This document shows positions 42,410 through 55,150 of a stretch of 64,000 nt of DNA, in pieces (the stretch's first letter is position 1; every line of letters starts with the position of its first letter). The DNA comes from Pusillimonas noertemannii (GTDB lineage Bacteria > Pseudomonadota > Gammaproteobacteria > Burkholderiales > Burkholderiaceae_B): contig NZ_QEKO01000008.1 in NCBI RefSeq assembly GCF_003096595.1, positions 52,979 through 116,978 on the forward strand. Direction: 5' to 3'. Both the position numbers and the translations under genes were made by a program. The notes under the pieces were generated by a model. It ran no database searches. It was not told the origin of the DNA and saw nothing but the letters and a program-made list of their open reading frames with translations.

Positions 42410-42682
42410 TCAGGCCGAAGGCGGCACGTAGCCCTGGGCTTCGACGTTGGCGTCGTCGAACAGAAAGCTTTCCATCTGCTGCGCCAGGTATTTGCGGGCG
42501 CGGACGTCGGCCAGGTTGAGCCTGTTTTCGTTGACCAGGCGGGTTTGGGTTTCGACCCATTGGGCCCAGGCCTGCTTCGAGATGTTTTGCCAGATGCGGA
42601 TGCCCAGTTCGCCGGGATACGGCGGCGCCTCGAGGCCTTCGGCTTCTTGCTTGAGTTTTACACAGTGGACCATGCGTGCCAT
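42410..42682 (-). CDS. yggX: Fe(2+)-trafficking protein YggX
   Basis: 90 aa. [20 protein letters not shown] with Cys7, [39 protein letters not shown] and the end [10 protein letters not shown] match the oxidative-stress iron-trafficking family that protects FeS clusters. The start used gives the usual betaproteobacterial N-terminus. The gene stands downstream of argA on the same strand with a 214-bp gap that shows no gene. Confidence 0.95.
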   Translation of the reverse strand: MARMVHCVKLKQEAEGLEAPPYPGELGIRIWQNISKQAWAQWVETQTRLVNENRLNLADVRARKYLAQQMESFLFDDANVEAQGYVPPSA

Positions 42683-42896
42683 GACATTCCTACCTAAAAA
42701 GTACGTTTGATCAATGGCCCATTGTACAAGCTGCGCGGCGCGAAACAGCTCGCCGCGGGCTTGCCTGCCGACGGCTGCCCGGCCAGGCCGGGTGGAGGAG
42801 GCGTCAGGGGCTTGGCCGCGATCGCCGGCCTGGGTTTTGCTGCCAGTGCCGGCATGGACGCCGCACCGCGTGACGCGCGCTTTTCAGTGTGGCGGC

Positions 42897-44276
42897 TTAC
42901 AGCCGCTTGATGAAAATAAGGCTGTTGCGCGAGCGGTTGTAATGCGTCTGGCGCTCTTTGGGCAGGTCGGAGACCCCCCCCCGGGCAAAGCCGCGCTTCA
43001 TGAACCAGTGCGAGGTGCGGGTGGTCAGCACGAACAGCCGGCGGGCGCCCATGGCGCGGGCCTTGCTTTCCGCGTGGCGCAGCAGCATTTCGCCTTCTCC
43101 CGAGCCCTGCCATTCAGGGTGGACAATGAGACAGGCCATTTCGACCATGCCTTCGTCGAGATAGGGCTTGAGGGCCACCGAGCCGTAGATGACGCCGTCG
43201 TGCTCGAGCACGGTGAAGAGCTCGACCTCGCGCTCGATGACCGCCCGGCCGCGGGGCACCAGGGTGCCGTCGGCCTCGAGGGGCTCGATCAGTTGTACGA
43301 TGGCGCCGACGTCGTCCACCGTGGCGGGGCGAAGGTCGTCGAGGTTGTCTTCGACCACCATGGTGCCGACCCCATCGTGGGTGAAGATCTCGAGCAGCAC
43401 GCTGCCGTCGAGCGTATAGGGCAGCAGGTGCGCCCGCGCCACGCCGCGCTTGACCGCCCGTGAAGCATAGGTAAGGAAAGAGGCCGTGTCTTCGTCGAGC
43501 GTGCCGCTGGCAAGCAGGGCGTCGGCGTCCTCGCGGGCCAGCTCGGTGTCGACCGAGCCGTCTTCATGGCGAACGATGCGGTCTTGCGTAAGAAAGATGA
43601 GTTTTTCGGCGCGCAGCGCCACGGCGACGCTTGTGGCCAGGTCTTCCATGGCCAGATTGAAGGCTTCGCCCGTGGGCGAGAAGCCCAGCGGCGACAGCAG
43701 CACGATGGCGCCCTGGCTCATGACTGACCTGATGGCGTCGATGTCGAGCTTGCGCACCGCGCCGGTGTGCTGGTAATCAAGGCCATCAATGATGCCCACC
43801 GGGCGCGCAGTGACGAAGTTGCCCGAGATGACGCGTATCTGGGCGTGCGACATGGGCGTATTGGGCAGGCCCTGGCTGAAGCCGGCCTCGATGTCGAGGC
43901 GGATTTCGCCGGCGGCCTCTTTGGCGCATTCAAGCGCCTCGGGCGAGGTGGGTTCGGTGCCGCGGCCGAATTGCGTGGAGTAGCCCTTTAATTTAAGCTG
44001 CTCGTTGACCTGAGGGCGCGAGCCGTGCACCAGCACCAGCTTGACCCCCAGCGCCGACAGCAGCGAAAGGTCTTGCACCAGCGCATTGAGGGCGCCGTCG
44101 AAAACCAGCTCGCCGCCAAAGGCGATGACAAAGGTCTTGCCGCGAAAATCATGGACGTATGGCGCCACTTCGCGGAACCAGCGCACGAACTGCGCCGGGG
44201 CGAACTCGGGCGCATCATGGGCCGAGAGGGTTTCGGGGTCGGTAAGGGCCAGGTCGTCTTGCACGCGGGTTCCCAT
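42897..44276 (-). CDS. argA: N-acetylglutamate synthase (amino-acid kinase plus GNAT)
   Basis: 459 aa. N-terminal amino-acid-kinase domain (FRGKTFVIAFGGELVFDG, VLVHGSRPQVNEQLKLKG) carries the regulatory arginine site. A C-terminal GNAT domain (VDDVGAIVQLIEPLEADGTL, HPEWQGSGEGEMLLRHAESK) transfers acetyl from acetyl-CoA to glutamate, the first step of arginine synthesis. ATG 44276 gives a standard start; the frame stays open upstream across hrpA antisense. The GNAT domain contains a G9 run near the end. It is divergent from hrpA across 54 bp that hold a palindrome. Confidence 0.94.
   Translation of the reverse strand: MGTRVQDDLALTDPETLSAHDAPEFAPAQFVRWFREVAPYVHDFRGKTFVIAFGGELVFDGALNALVQDLSLLSALGVKLVLVHGSRPQVNEQLKLKGYSTQFGRGTEPTSPEALECAKEAAGEIRLDIEAGFSQGLPNTPMSHAQIRVISGNFVTARPVGIIDGLDYQHTGAVRKLDIDAIRSVMSQGAIVLLSPLGFSPTGEAFNLAMEDLATSVAVALRAEKLIFLTQDRIVRHEDGSVDTELAREDADALLASGTLDEDTASFLTYASRAVKRGVARAHLLPYTLDGSVLLEIFTHDGVGTMVVEDNLDDLRPATVDDVGAIVQLIEPLEADGTLVPRGRAVIEREVELFTVLEHDGVIYGSVALKPYLDEGMVEMACLIVHPEWQGSGEGEMLLRHAESKARAMGARRLFVLTTRTSHWFMKRGFARGGVSDLPKERQTHYNRSRNSLIFIKRL
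42974..42982 (-). repeat. G9 homopolymer within argA
   Basis: Nine consecutive G bases on the coding strand (C on the plus strand) in the segment FARGGVSDLPK, about 26 residues from the ArgA end. Slippage would replace the C-terminal tail of the acetyltransferase domain. Confidence 0.9.
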
Positions 44277-44303
44277 TTGTTGCACTAATACAAAATTATA
44301 ATG

Positions 44304-44315
44304 ACGGGTACCCGT
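44304..44315. promoter_or_regulatory. 12-bp palindrome between argA and hrpA
   Basis: ACGGGTACCCGT is perfectly self-complementary and begins 1 base after a TATAAT (44297-44302), so it could overlap the transcription start of hrpA, 16 bases before its ATG. No clear -35 is found. It lies in the 54-bp divergent gap and could act on both genes. Confidence 0.45.
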
Positions 44316-44330
44316 TTTATTTGAGTTTTC

Positions 44331-48191
<3,861 letters not shown>

Positions 48192-48251
48192 GAAAGTATC
48201 GAACAGCCCGCATGACTTGTTCGGGGCTTCCCCTTAAGTACAATCCTTATC

Positions 48252-51200
48252 ATGAAATCCGCCATGCCCGCTTCTTTCGTCCACCTGCGCATCCACTCCG
48301 AGTTTTCGGTGGTGGATGGCATCGTCCGCATTCCCGAACTCGTCAAGAAGGTGGCCGGCTTCGGGCAGCCCGCCGTGGCGCTGACCGACCTGTGCAATCT
48401 CTTCGGCCTGATCAAGTTCTACAAGGCGGCGCGCAATGCCGGGGTCAAGCCCATTGCGGGCTGCGACCTATGGCTGCAGAACGACGAAGAGCGCGACAAG
48501 CCGCATCGGGTACTGGTACTGGTGCGCAACCATGCCGGTTACCTGAACCTGTGCGAACTGCTTACCCGCGCCTGGCTCGAGAACCAGTATGGCGGCCGGG
48601 CCGAGATCCGGCGCGAGTGGCTGGCGGGCCTGGAAGGCCTGATCGTGCTGTCGGGCGCCCGCGCGGGCGACGTGGGACAGGCGCTCGAGGCGGGCAATGT
48701 CGAACTGGCGCGCCGGCTGGGCCGGCAGTGGGCCGACGCGTTTCCGGGGGCGTACTACATCGAGCTTCAGCGCGTCGCCAGCGGCGACGAAGAGTACGTG
48801 CAGGCCGCCATGCGCCTGGCCGCCGAACTGGGGCTGCCCGTGGTGGCAACGCATCCGGTGCAGTTCCTTGAGGCCGACGATTTTCGTGCGCATGAAGCGC
48901 GTGTGTGCATCGCCGAGGGCGAGCAACTGGCCAATGCAAAGCGCGTGCGCCGCTTCACGAACGACCAGTACCTGCTTGATTCCGACGAAATGCTGCGGCG
49001 CTTCGAAGACGTGCCCTCGGCCGTGGCCAATACCGTGGAGATCGCCAAGCGCTGCACGCTTGAACTGCAGCTGGGCCAGCCCAAGCTGCCCGACTTTCCA
49101 ACGCCCGACGGCGTTACGCTGGACGACTACCTGGTGCAGCTTTCGCGCGAAGGGCTCGACGTGCGGATGCGGCAGCTGTTTCCCGACGAGGCCGAGCGCA
49201 ACGAGCGCTATCCGCAGTACCGCGAGCGGCTCGAGTGGGAATGCAAGACCATCGTCGACATGGGCTTTCCGGGCTACTTTCTTATCGTGGCCGACTTCAT
49301 CAACTGGGGCAAGCAGAACGGCGTGCCGGTGGGGCCGGGCCGGGGCTCGGGGGCCGGCTCGCTGGTGGCCTACTCGTTGGGCATCACCGACCTCGATCCC
49401 ATCCGCTACGACTTGCTGTTCGAGCGCTTCCTGAACCCCGAGCGGGTTTCCATGCCCGACTTCGATATCGACTTCTGCCAGGATAACCGTGAGCGGGTCA
49501 TCGACTACGTCAAGCACAAGTACGGCAAGGCGGCCGTCAGCCAGATCGCCACCTTCGGCACCCTGGGCGCCAAGGCGGTGGTGCGCGACGTGGGGCGGGT
49601 GCTGGAAATGCCCTATATGTTGTGCGACGGCCTGTCCAAGCTCATTCCCTTCAACCCGGCCGACCCCTGGAGCCTCGAGCGCACCTTGTCGGACGAACCG
49701 GCCTTCAAAGAGCGCTACGACCAAGATGAAGAAGTCCGGGCCCTGGTCGACCTGGCCAAGCCGCTTGAAGGCCTGACACGCAACATCGGCATGCACGCCG
49801 GAGGGGTGCTTATCGCCCCGGGCAAGCTCACCGACTTCTGCCCGCTGTACTGCCAGCCGGGCACCGACACCAACGCCGTGTCGCAGTTCGACAAAGACGA
49901 CGTCGAGGCGGCGGGCCTGGTCAAGTTCGACTTTCTGGGCCTGCGCAACCTGACCATTCTCGATTGGGCCGTGCGCTATGTGCGCCAGTTCAACGAAGAC
50001 AAGCGCGATTTCGACATCATGGCGCTGCCGCTCGACGACCCGGGCACTTATCAGCTGCTCAGCGAAGGCAACACCACGGCGGTCTTCCAGCTTGAATCGC
50101 GCGGCATGAAAGAGCTGCTGCGCAACCTGCGCCCCAGCACCTTCGAAGACGTGATCGCCATGCTGGCCCTGTACCGTCCGGGGCCGCTCGAGTCGGGCAT
50201 GGTGGTCGATTTCGTCAACCGCAAGCACGGCCGAGCCGAAGTCGACTACTTCCATTCAGACCTCGAACCCGTCCTGCGCAGCACCTACGGCGTCATCGTG
50301 TACCAAGAGCAGGTGATGCTCATTTCGCAGATCATCGGCGGCTACACCCTGGGCGGCGCCGACATGCTGCGCCGGGCCATGGGCAAGAAAAAGCCCGAAG
50401 AAATGGCCAAGCACCGGGCCATTTTCGAGAAGGGCGCGGTCGAAAAGGGCTACGACGCCGACCTGGCCGTGAAGCTGTTCGATCTGATGGAGAAATTCGC
50501 GGGCTACGGCTTCAATAAAAGCCACTCGGCGGCCTATGCGCTTATCGCCTACCAGACGGCCTGGCTCAAGGTGTACCACCCGGCCGAGTTCCTTGCCGCC
50601 ACCCTGTCGTCCGACATGGACGACACCGACAAGGTGCAGATTTTCTGGAAAGACGCCCTGGCCAATGGGGTCGAGGTGCTGCCGCCCGACGTCAATCACT
50701 CGAATTATCGCTTCGAGCCCGTGTTCGACCGGCACATGCAAGAGGGCCGTCCGCCCCGCACCATGCGCTACGGCCTAGGTGCAGTGAAGGGCACGGGCCA
50801 GTCGGCGGTCGAAGAGATCATCCGGGCCCGCCAGGAAGGCGGCCCCTACGCCAGCCTGTTCGACTTCTGCCGCCGCATCGACCGCCATGCGGTCAATCGA
50901 CGCACCATCGAGGCCCTTATTCGCGCCGGCGCCTTCGACGGCATAGACGAGAACCGCGCCGCGCTGCTGGCCACGCTGGGCAATGCGATCGAAGCGGCCG
51001 AGCAGGCCGAGCGCAGCGCCAACCAGGTTTCCCTGTTCGACGACGACAGCAACGACATCGTCGAGGGCGAACTGGCCAAGGTGGCCCCCTGGGACCTGCA
51101 AACCAAGCTGACCGAAGAAAAGGCGGCGCTGGGCTTTTTCTTCAGCGCCCATTTGTTCGACGCCTGGCGCGACGAGGTGCGGCGCTTTGCGCCCAAGCCC

Positions 51201-51737
51201 CTGTCCCGCCTCGAGCCGGCGCGTGGCCTGCAGTGGTTCGCCGGTGTCCTGGCCTCGGTGCGTCCGCGCATGACCCGGCGCGGCAAGATGCTGTATGCGG
51301 TGCTTGACGACGGTTCGGCCCAGGTCGAGGTAGCGGTGTTCAACGAGCTTTACGAACAGCACCGCAATCGCCTCAAGGAAGACCGCCTGGTCATCATCCA
51401 TGGCAAGGTCAGCAACGACGACTATTCCGGCGGGCTGCGCGTGTCGGCCGACGAAATCTATGACCTGCAGCTTGCGCGCGAGGCGCGTGCCCGTGCCCTG
51501 CGCATCACGCTCAATGGCAACGCCGACGTGCAGCGCCTGAGGCAGGTGCTCGATCCGTTCCGCGCCGCGTCCCACGACAATGCCGCCGGCGTGCGGGTAG
51601 AAGTCTGCCTCGAGCGCGACGATTATCAGTGTGTGCTGCGCCTGGGCGACGATTGGAGGGTGCGCATGGCCGACGACATGTTCGAACAGCTGCACGGCTG
51701 GGTGTCCACAGACAGCGTGGAGATCGCCTATCAATGA
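48252..51737 (+). CDS. dnaE: DNA polymerase III alpha subunit
   Basis: 1161 aa, the DnaE1 class. An N-terminal PHP domain (FVHLRIHSEFSVVDGIVRI) is followed by the polymerase core with the catalytic aspartates in MPDFDIDFCQDNRERVIDY (about residue 401), GPGRGSGAGSLVAYSLGI, the fingers, a helix-hairpin-helix and a C-terminal OB fold, with the beta-clamp-binding peptide QVSLFDDD between them. It is the replicative polymerase. The PHP residues are only partly conserved (RIHSEF), in line with a structural role. The stop overlaps the first glycosyltransferase start by 4 bp. Confidence 0.97.
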   Translation: MKSAMPASFVHLRIHSEFSVVDGIVRIPELVKKVAGFGQPAVALTDLCNLFGLIKFYKAARNAGVKPIAGCDLWLQNDEERDKPHRVLVLVRNHAGYLNLCELLTRAWLENQYGGRAEIRREWLAGLEGLIVLSGARAGDVGQALEAGNVELARRLGRQWADAFPGAYYIELQRVASGDEEYVQAAMRLAAELGLPVVATHPVQFLEADDFRAHEARVCIAEGEQLANAKRVRRFTNDQYLLDSDEMLRRFEDVPSAVANTVEIAKRCTLELQLGQPKLPDFPTPDGVTLDDYLVQLSREGLDVRMRQLFPDEAERNERYPQYRERLEWECKTIVDMGFPGYFLIVADFINWGKQNGVPVGPGRGSGAGSLVAYSLGITDLDPIRYDLLFERFLNPERVSMPDFDIDFCQDNRERVIDYVKHKYGKAAVSQIATFGTLGAKAVVRDVGRVLEMPYMLCDGLSKLIPFNPADPWSLERTLSDEPAFKERYDQDEEVRALVDLAKPLEGLTRNIGMHAGGVLIAPGKLTDFCPLYCQPGTDTNAVSQFDKDDVEAAGLVKFDFLGLRNLTILDWAVRYVRQFNEDKRDFDIMALPLDDPGTYQLLSEGNTTAVFQLESRGMKELLRNLRPSTFEDVIAMLALYRPGPLESGMVVDFVNRKHGRAEVDYFHSDLEPVLRSTYGVIVYQEQVMLISQIIGGYTLGGADMLRRAMGKKKPEEMAKHRAIFEKGAVEKGYDADLAVKLFDLMEKFAGYGFNKSHSAAYALIAYQTAWLKVYHPAEFLAATLSSDMDDTDKVQIFWKDALANGVEVLPPDVNHSNYRFEPVFDRHMQEGRPPRTMRYGLGAVKGTGQSAVEEIIRARQEGGPYASLFDFCRRIDRHAVNRRTIEALIRAGAFDGIDENRAALLATLGNAIEAAEQAERSANQVSLFDDDSNDIVEGELAKVAPWDLQTKLTEEKAALGFFFSAHLFDAWRDEVRRFAPKPLSRLEPARGLQWFAGVLASVRPRMTRRGKMLYAVLDDGSAQVEVAVFNELYEQHRNRLKEDRLVIIHGKVSNDDYSGGLRVSADEIYDLQLAREARARALRITLNGNADVQRLRQVLDPFRAASHDNAAGVRVEVCLERDDYQCVLRLGDDWRVRMADDMFEQLHGWVSTDSVEIAYQ

Positions 51738-52831
51738 AGCCGCTGCGCATCGTCCACTCTGAAGCCGCCACCAGCTTCGGCGGCCAGGAGCAATACATCT
51801 ACCAGATGATGACGGCCATGCGCGAGCGCGGCCACCACCTCGAGGCCATCTGCCAGCCCCATGCCGTCCTGGCCCAGCGCCTGCGCGACGACGGCTTTAC
51901 CGTGCATACTCTGCTGATGGACGGGCCGGCCAACTTCATGAAGGGGGTGGTGCGCCTGCGCAAGGTGTTGCGCGAGGGCCGCTTCGACGTGCTCAATACG
52001 CACAGCCGGCGCGACACCATACTGGCCGGCACGGCGGCTCGCCTGGCCGGCACCCCGCTTATCGTCCGCACCCGCCATCTTGCCAAGCGGGTGGGGTCAT
52101 TGCTGTCGTACACCATTATCCCTCACAGGGTCACCACCGCGAGCAACTTCGTACGCAACCATCTCATCGAGCGGGGCGTGCTGCCTTCCCACGTGGCCAC
52201 GGTCTATCCGGTAGTCAATCTGCAGCCCTGGGACAAGCCCTCCACGCTCCGGGACGAACTCAAACTGGCGCAGAACGACATTATGGTGGGATGCGTGGCG
52301 GTCATGCGGGCCAAGAAAGGCCATCGCGCGCTGGTCGACGCCATGGAGCCCCTGATCCGCAGCCGGCCCAACCTGCACCTGGTGTTCGTGGGCGGTGGCT
52401 CGCCCGTGTTCGAAGAGACCCAGGCCTACATCGCCGAGAAGGGCCTGGGCAGGCGTGTTCATTTGCTGGGGCGGCGCAATGACGTGCCCAATCTGCTGGC
52501 GGGCTTCGACCTCTTTGCCCTGGCCACCGAGCAAGAGGCGTCGGGCACCGTGTTCGTCGAGGCCGCGGCGGCCGGGCTGGCAGTGGTGGGCACCGACGTC
52601 GACGGTGTCCCCGAAATGATGGAAAATGGCGTGACGGGCCTGCTGGTTCCCCTTCATGATCAACAGGCCCTTACCGAGGCATTGCGCACCCTTGTCGACG
52701 ATCCCGGGCTGCGGCGCCGCATGGGCGCGGCCGGAAAGCGCCGGGTGCTCGAAGAGGGGCGCTTCACGCCCCAGGCCATGGTACAAAGTGTCGAGTCCTG
52801 CTACGAGCGCTGGTTGAGCGAACGAAAATGA
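51734..52831 (+). CDS. family 4 glycosyltransferase
   Basis: 365 aa GT-B fold. MKPLRIVHSEAATSFGGQEQ at the N-terminus shows the acceptor-site loop; the C-terminal domain has VGCVAVMRAKKGHRALVDAM and the GT4 EX7E region FALATEQEASGTVFVEAAAAG. It should add a sugar from a nucleotide-sugar donor on the cytoplasmic face. Its start overlaps the dnaE stop by 4 bp and its stop overlaps the deacetylase gene by 4 bp. This position is typical of a lipopolysaccharide-core glycosyltransferase in the Bordetella group (inference). The sugar is not predictable. Confidence 0.88.
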   Translation: MKPLRIVHSEAATSFGGQEQYIYQMMTAMRERGHHLEAICQPHAVLAQRLRDDGFTVHTLLMDGPANFMKGVVRLRKVLREGRFDVLNTHSRRDTILAGTAARLAGTPLIVRTRHLAKRVGSLLSYTIIPHRVTTASNFVRNHLIERGVLPSHVATVYPVVNLQPWDKPSTLRDELKLAQNDIMVGCVAVMRAKKGHRALVDAMEPLIRSRPNLHLVFVGGGSPVFEETQAYIAEKGLGRRVHLLGRRNDVPNLLAGFDLFALATEQEASGTVFVEAAAAGLAVVGTDVDGVPEMMENGVTGLLVPLHDQQALTEALRTLVDDPGLRRRMGAAGKRRVLEEGRFTPQAMVQSVESCYERWLSERK

Positions 52832-53673
52832 AAAAAGCCCATTCGGTTCCCGTCCTGATGTATCACCACGTCTCGCCATCCGAGGGTGCCATCACGGCCT
52901 CGCCCAAGAATTTCGAAGACCAGCTTGCCTGGCTTTCCAGCCACGGCTACGGTTCGCTCACCACCGACGAGTTCGCGGCCCACCTCGCCGGCGAGCCCGT
53001 GCCCGACAAGTCCGTACTCATCACCTTCGACGACGGCTATCTCGACAACTGGGTCCATGCCTTTCCGCTGCTCAAGAAATACGGCTACAAGGCGGTGATC
53101 TTCCTGGTTACGGATTGGGTCGGCCAGGGTCCTGCGCGGCCCATCGTGGGCCAGGGGCCGCCCTTGCCCGATACCCCCAGCCACGACGAATGCGAGCGGC
53201 GCATCGCCCAGGGCGATTCCGACAGCGTCATGCTGCGCTGGAGCGAGATCCAGGCCATGCAGGAAAGCGGCCTCGTCGAATTCCACAGCCATACCCATAC
53301 GCATACCCGCTGGGACAAAAGCGAGCGCGCCCACGAAAAAAACGCGCTCATGGCGCAAGAGCTCCAGCAGTCGCGCCAGGCGCTGCTCGAGAATCTGGGC
53401 TCGGTCTCCGAGCACTTCTGTTGGCCGCAGGGCTATTTTGACGCCGATTATGTGCGCGTGGCCCAGCAGGCAGGGTTCAAATACCTGTACACCACGCACG
53501 CCTTCGGCCAGAACCTGGCGGGCACAAATCCCGCCCACATCCATCGGTTCGCCGTGCGCAACACCACGGGCGACTCCGTAGGGCGGCGCATACAGGTTGC
53601 CGCACATCCGGTCATTGCGCCGGTCTTCAACCGGTTCAAGTTGTGGAAGCGGGCGCGCAGGCAAAGGGCATGA
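52828..53673 (+). CDS. polysaccharide deacetylase (CE4), cytoplasmic
   Basis: 281 aa NodB-homology enzyme. MT1 is ITFDDGYLDNW with the metal and catalytic aspartates (about residue 66), and MT2 is EFHSHTHTHTRWD (~152), with the two histidines. The N-terminus MKKAHSVPVLMYHHVSPSEG has no signal peptide, so it should work in the cytosol on a lipid-linked or core sugar. Deacetylation of N-acetylhexosamine is the usual reaction. It overlaps neighbouring glycosyltransferase genes by 4 bp at both ends. Confidence 0.87.
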   Translation: MKKAHSVPVLMYHHVSPSEGAITASPKNFEDQLAWLSSHGYGSLTTDEFAAHLAGEPVPDKSVLITFDDGYLDNWVHAFPLLKKYGYKAVIFLVTDWVGQGPARPIVGQGPPLPDTPSHDECERRIAQGDSDSVMLRWSEIQAMQESGLVEFHSHTHTHTRWDKSERAHEKNALMAQELQQSRQALLENLGSVSEHFCWPQGYFDADYVRVAQQAGFKYLYTTHAFGQNLAGTNPAHIHRFAVRNTTGDSVGRRIQVAAHPVIAPVFNRFKLWKRARRQRA

Positions 53674-54416
53674 CGCTTTCGGTCATCATCATCACCAAGA
53701 ACGAAGAAGCGCACATAGGCGCATGCATCGACTCGGTGGCCTTCGCGGATGAGATCATTGTGCTTGATTCGGGAAGCAGCGACCGAACCTGCGAGATCGC
53801 CCGCGAGAAGGGTGCCCGAGTAGCACAAACCGCCGACTGGCCCGGTTTCGGCCCGCAAAAGAATCGTGCGCTCGACCTGGCCACCCAAGAGTGGGTGCTG
53901 TCGGTGGATGCCGACGAGCGGGTTACGCCCGAGCTGGCGCAGGCCATAGCCCAAGCCATGGCGCAGCCGGCGGCGCAGGCCTACCAGATGGCCCGCCTGT
54001 CCAATTTCTGCGGCAGGTGGATACGCCACAGCGGCTGGTGGCCCGATCATGTACTGAGGTTGTTCAAGCGGGGCACCGCGCGCTTCACCGATGCGGCCGT
54101 GCATGAGCGCGTGCAGGCCCAGGGGCCGGTTGCCACGCTAGACGCCCATTTCCTGCATTACCCCTATGCCGACATGGACGCCCTGGTCGCCAAGATCAAC
54201 CGCTATTCCAGCGATGCCGCCCGCATGATGCATGCCAAGGGGCGGCGCAGCTCGGTGCCCGGCGCGGTGGGCCACGCAATGTGGACGTTCATACGCATCT
54301 ACCTGATACGAAAGGGTTTTCTCGACGGCCGCGAAGGTTTCATCCTGGCTGTCACCGCATCGGCCGGCAGCTTCTTCCGCTATGCCAAGCTGTACTTCCT
54401 GGGCCGTGAGAAATGA
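53670..54416 (+). CDS. family 2 glycosyltransferase (WaaE/KdtX-like)
   Basis: 248 aa. GT-A fold with MTLSVIIITKNEEAHIGACI, the nucleotide-binding DEIIVLDSGSSDRTCEIA and the metal-binding VLSVDADERVTPELA (DXD-like), then FCGRWIRHSGWWPDHVLRLF and AVHERVQAQG. This is the pattern of lipopolysaccharide-core beta-glucosyltransferases of the WaaE/KdtX group. ATG 53670 is chosen within the 4-bp overlap with the upstream gene. It overlaps the second deacetylase gene by 4 bp. Confidence 0.88.
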   Translation: MTLSVIIITKNEEAHIGACIDSVAFADEIIVLDSGSSDRTCEIAREKGARVAQTADWPGFGPQKNRALDLATQEWVLSVDADERVTPELAQAIAQAMAQPAAQAYQMARLSNFCGRWIRHSGWWPDHVLRLFKRGTARFTDAAVHERVQAQGPVATLDAHFLHYPYADMDALVAKINRYSSDAARMMHAKGRRSSVPGAVGHAMWTFIRIYLIRKGFLDGREGFILAVTASAGSFFRYAKLYFLGREK

Positions 54417-55150
54417 AGGATGCCAGCGTGATTCCCATCCTCATGTATCACCAGATCGGCCAGCCGTCGCCCCGGGGCACACCCTACAGGGGCCTTACCG
54501 TGCATCCGGCCAGCTTCCGGCGCCAGATGGCGTGGATGCGCCGGCTGGGCTACCGGGGCCTGTCGATGCGCGACCTTATGCCCTATCTGCAGGGGCAGAA
54601 GCAGGGCAGGGTATTCGGCATTACCTTCGATGACGGCTATGTCAATGTGCTGGCCAATGCCTTGCCGGTGTTGCGCGAACTCGGCTTCACGTCCACCAAT
54701 TATTTCGTCGCCCATCGTTTCGGCGGCACCAATGAATGGGACCATGCCAACGGCGTGCCTTCCGCGCCGCTGATGTCGCGCGAACAGGCACGCCAATGGG
54801 TGGCCGGGGGCCAAGAGGCAGGTTCGCACACCCTCGATCATCCGAACCTGCCCGACCTTGCTCCCGAAGCCGCCTTCGAGCAGATCCACAGCTCGCGCCA
54901 AGAGCTGCAGCAGGCCCTTGATGCCGAAGTGACGGCCTTTTGCTACCCCTATGGCCACGAGACGCCCGCCTTGCGCGACATGGTCAGGCGGGCGGGCTAT
55001 ACAAGCGCCACCACCACCAGCGGCGGGCTGGCGGGCCCGGCCGATGATCTCTTCGGCTTGCCCCGTGTAACGGTGGCGCGTTCCACCCATATCGTGCGCT
55101 TTTTGCAGAAATGCCTGACCCGCCTCGAGGACAAGAAGCGACATGCCTGA
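54413..55150 (+). CDS. second polysaccharide deacetylase (CE4), cytoplasmic
   Basis: 245 aa, distantly similar to the gene at 52828 (both start with I/VP-I/V-LMYH). MT1 is GITFDDGYVNVL (about residue 70), MT2 is AGSHTLDHPNLPDL (~137) and the histidine/arginine end is FCYPYGHETPALRDMV. No signal peptide. It is probably a paralogue acting on a different amino sugar in the same oligosaccharide. It overlaps the preceding gene by 4 bp and the following one by 8 bp. Confidence 0.86.
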   Translation: MKDASVIPILMYHQIGQPSPRGTPYRGLTVHPASFRRQMAWMRRLGYRGLSMRDLMPYLQGQKQGRVFGITFDDGYVNVLANALPVLRELGFTSTNYFVAHRFGGTNEWDHANGVPSAPLMSREQARQWVAGGQEAGSHTLDHPNLPDLAPEAAFEQIHSSRQELQQALDAEVTAFCYPYGHETPALRDMVRRAGYTSATTTSGGLAGPADDLFGLPRVTVARSTHIVRFLQKCLTRLEDKKRHA

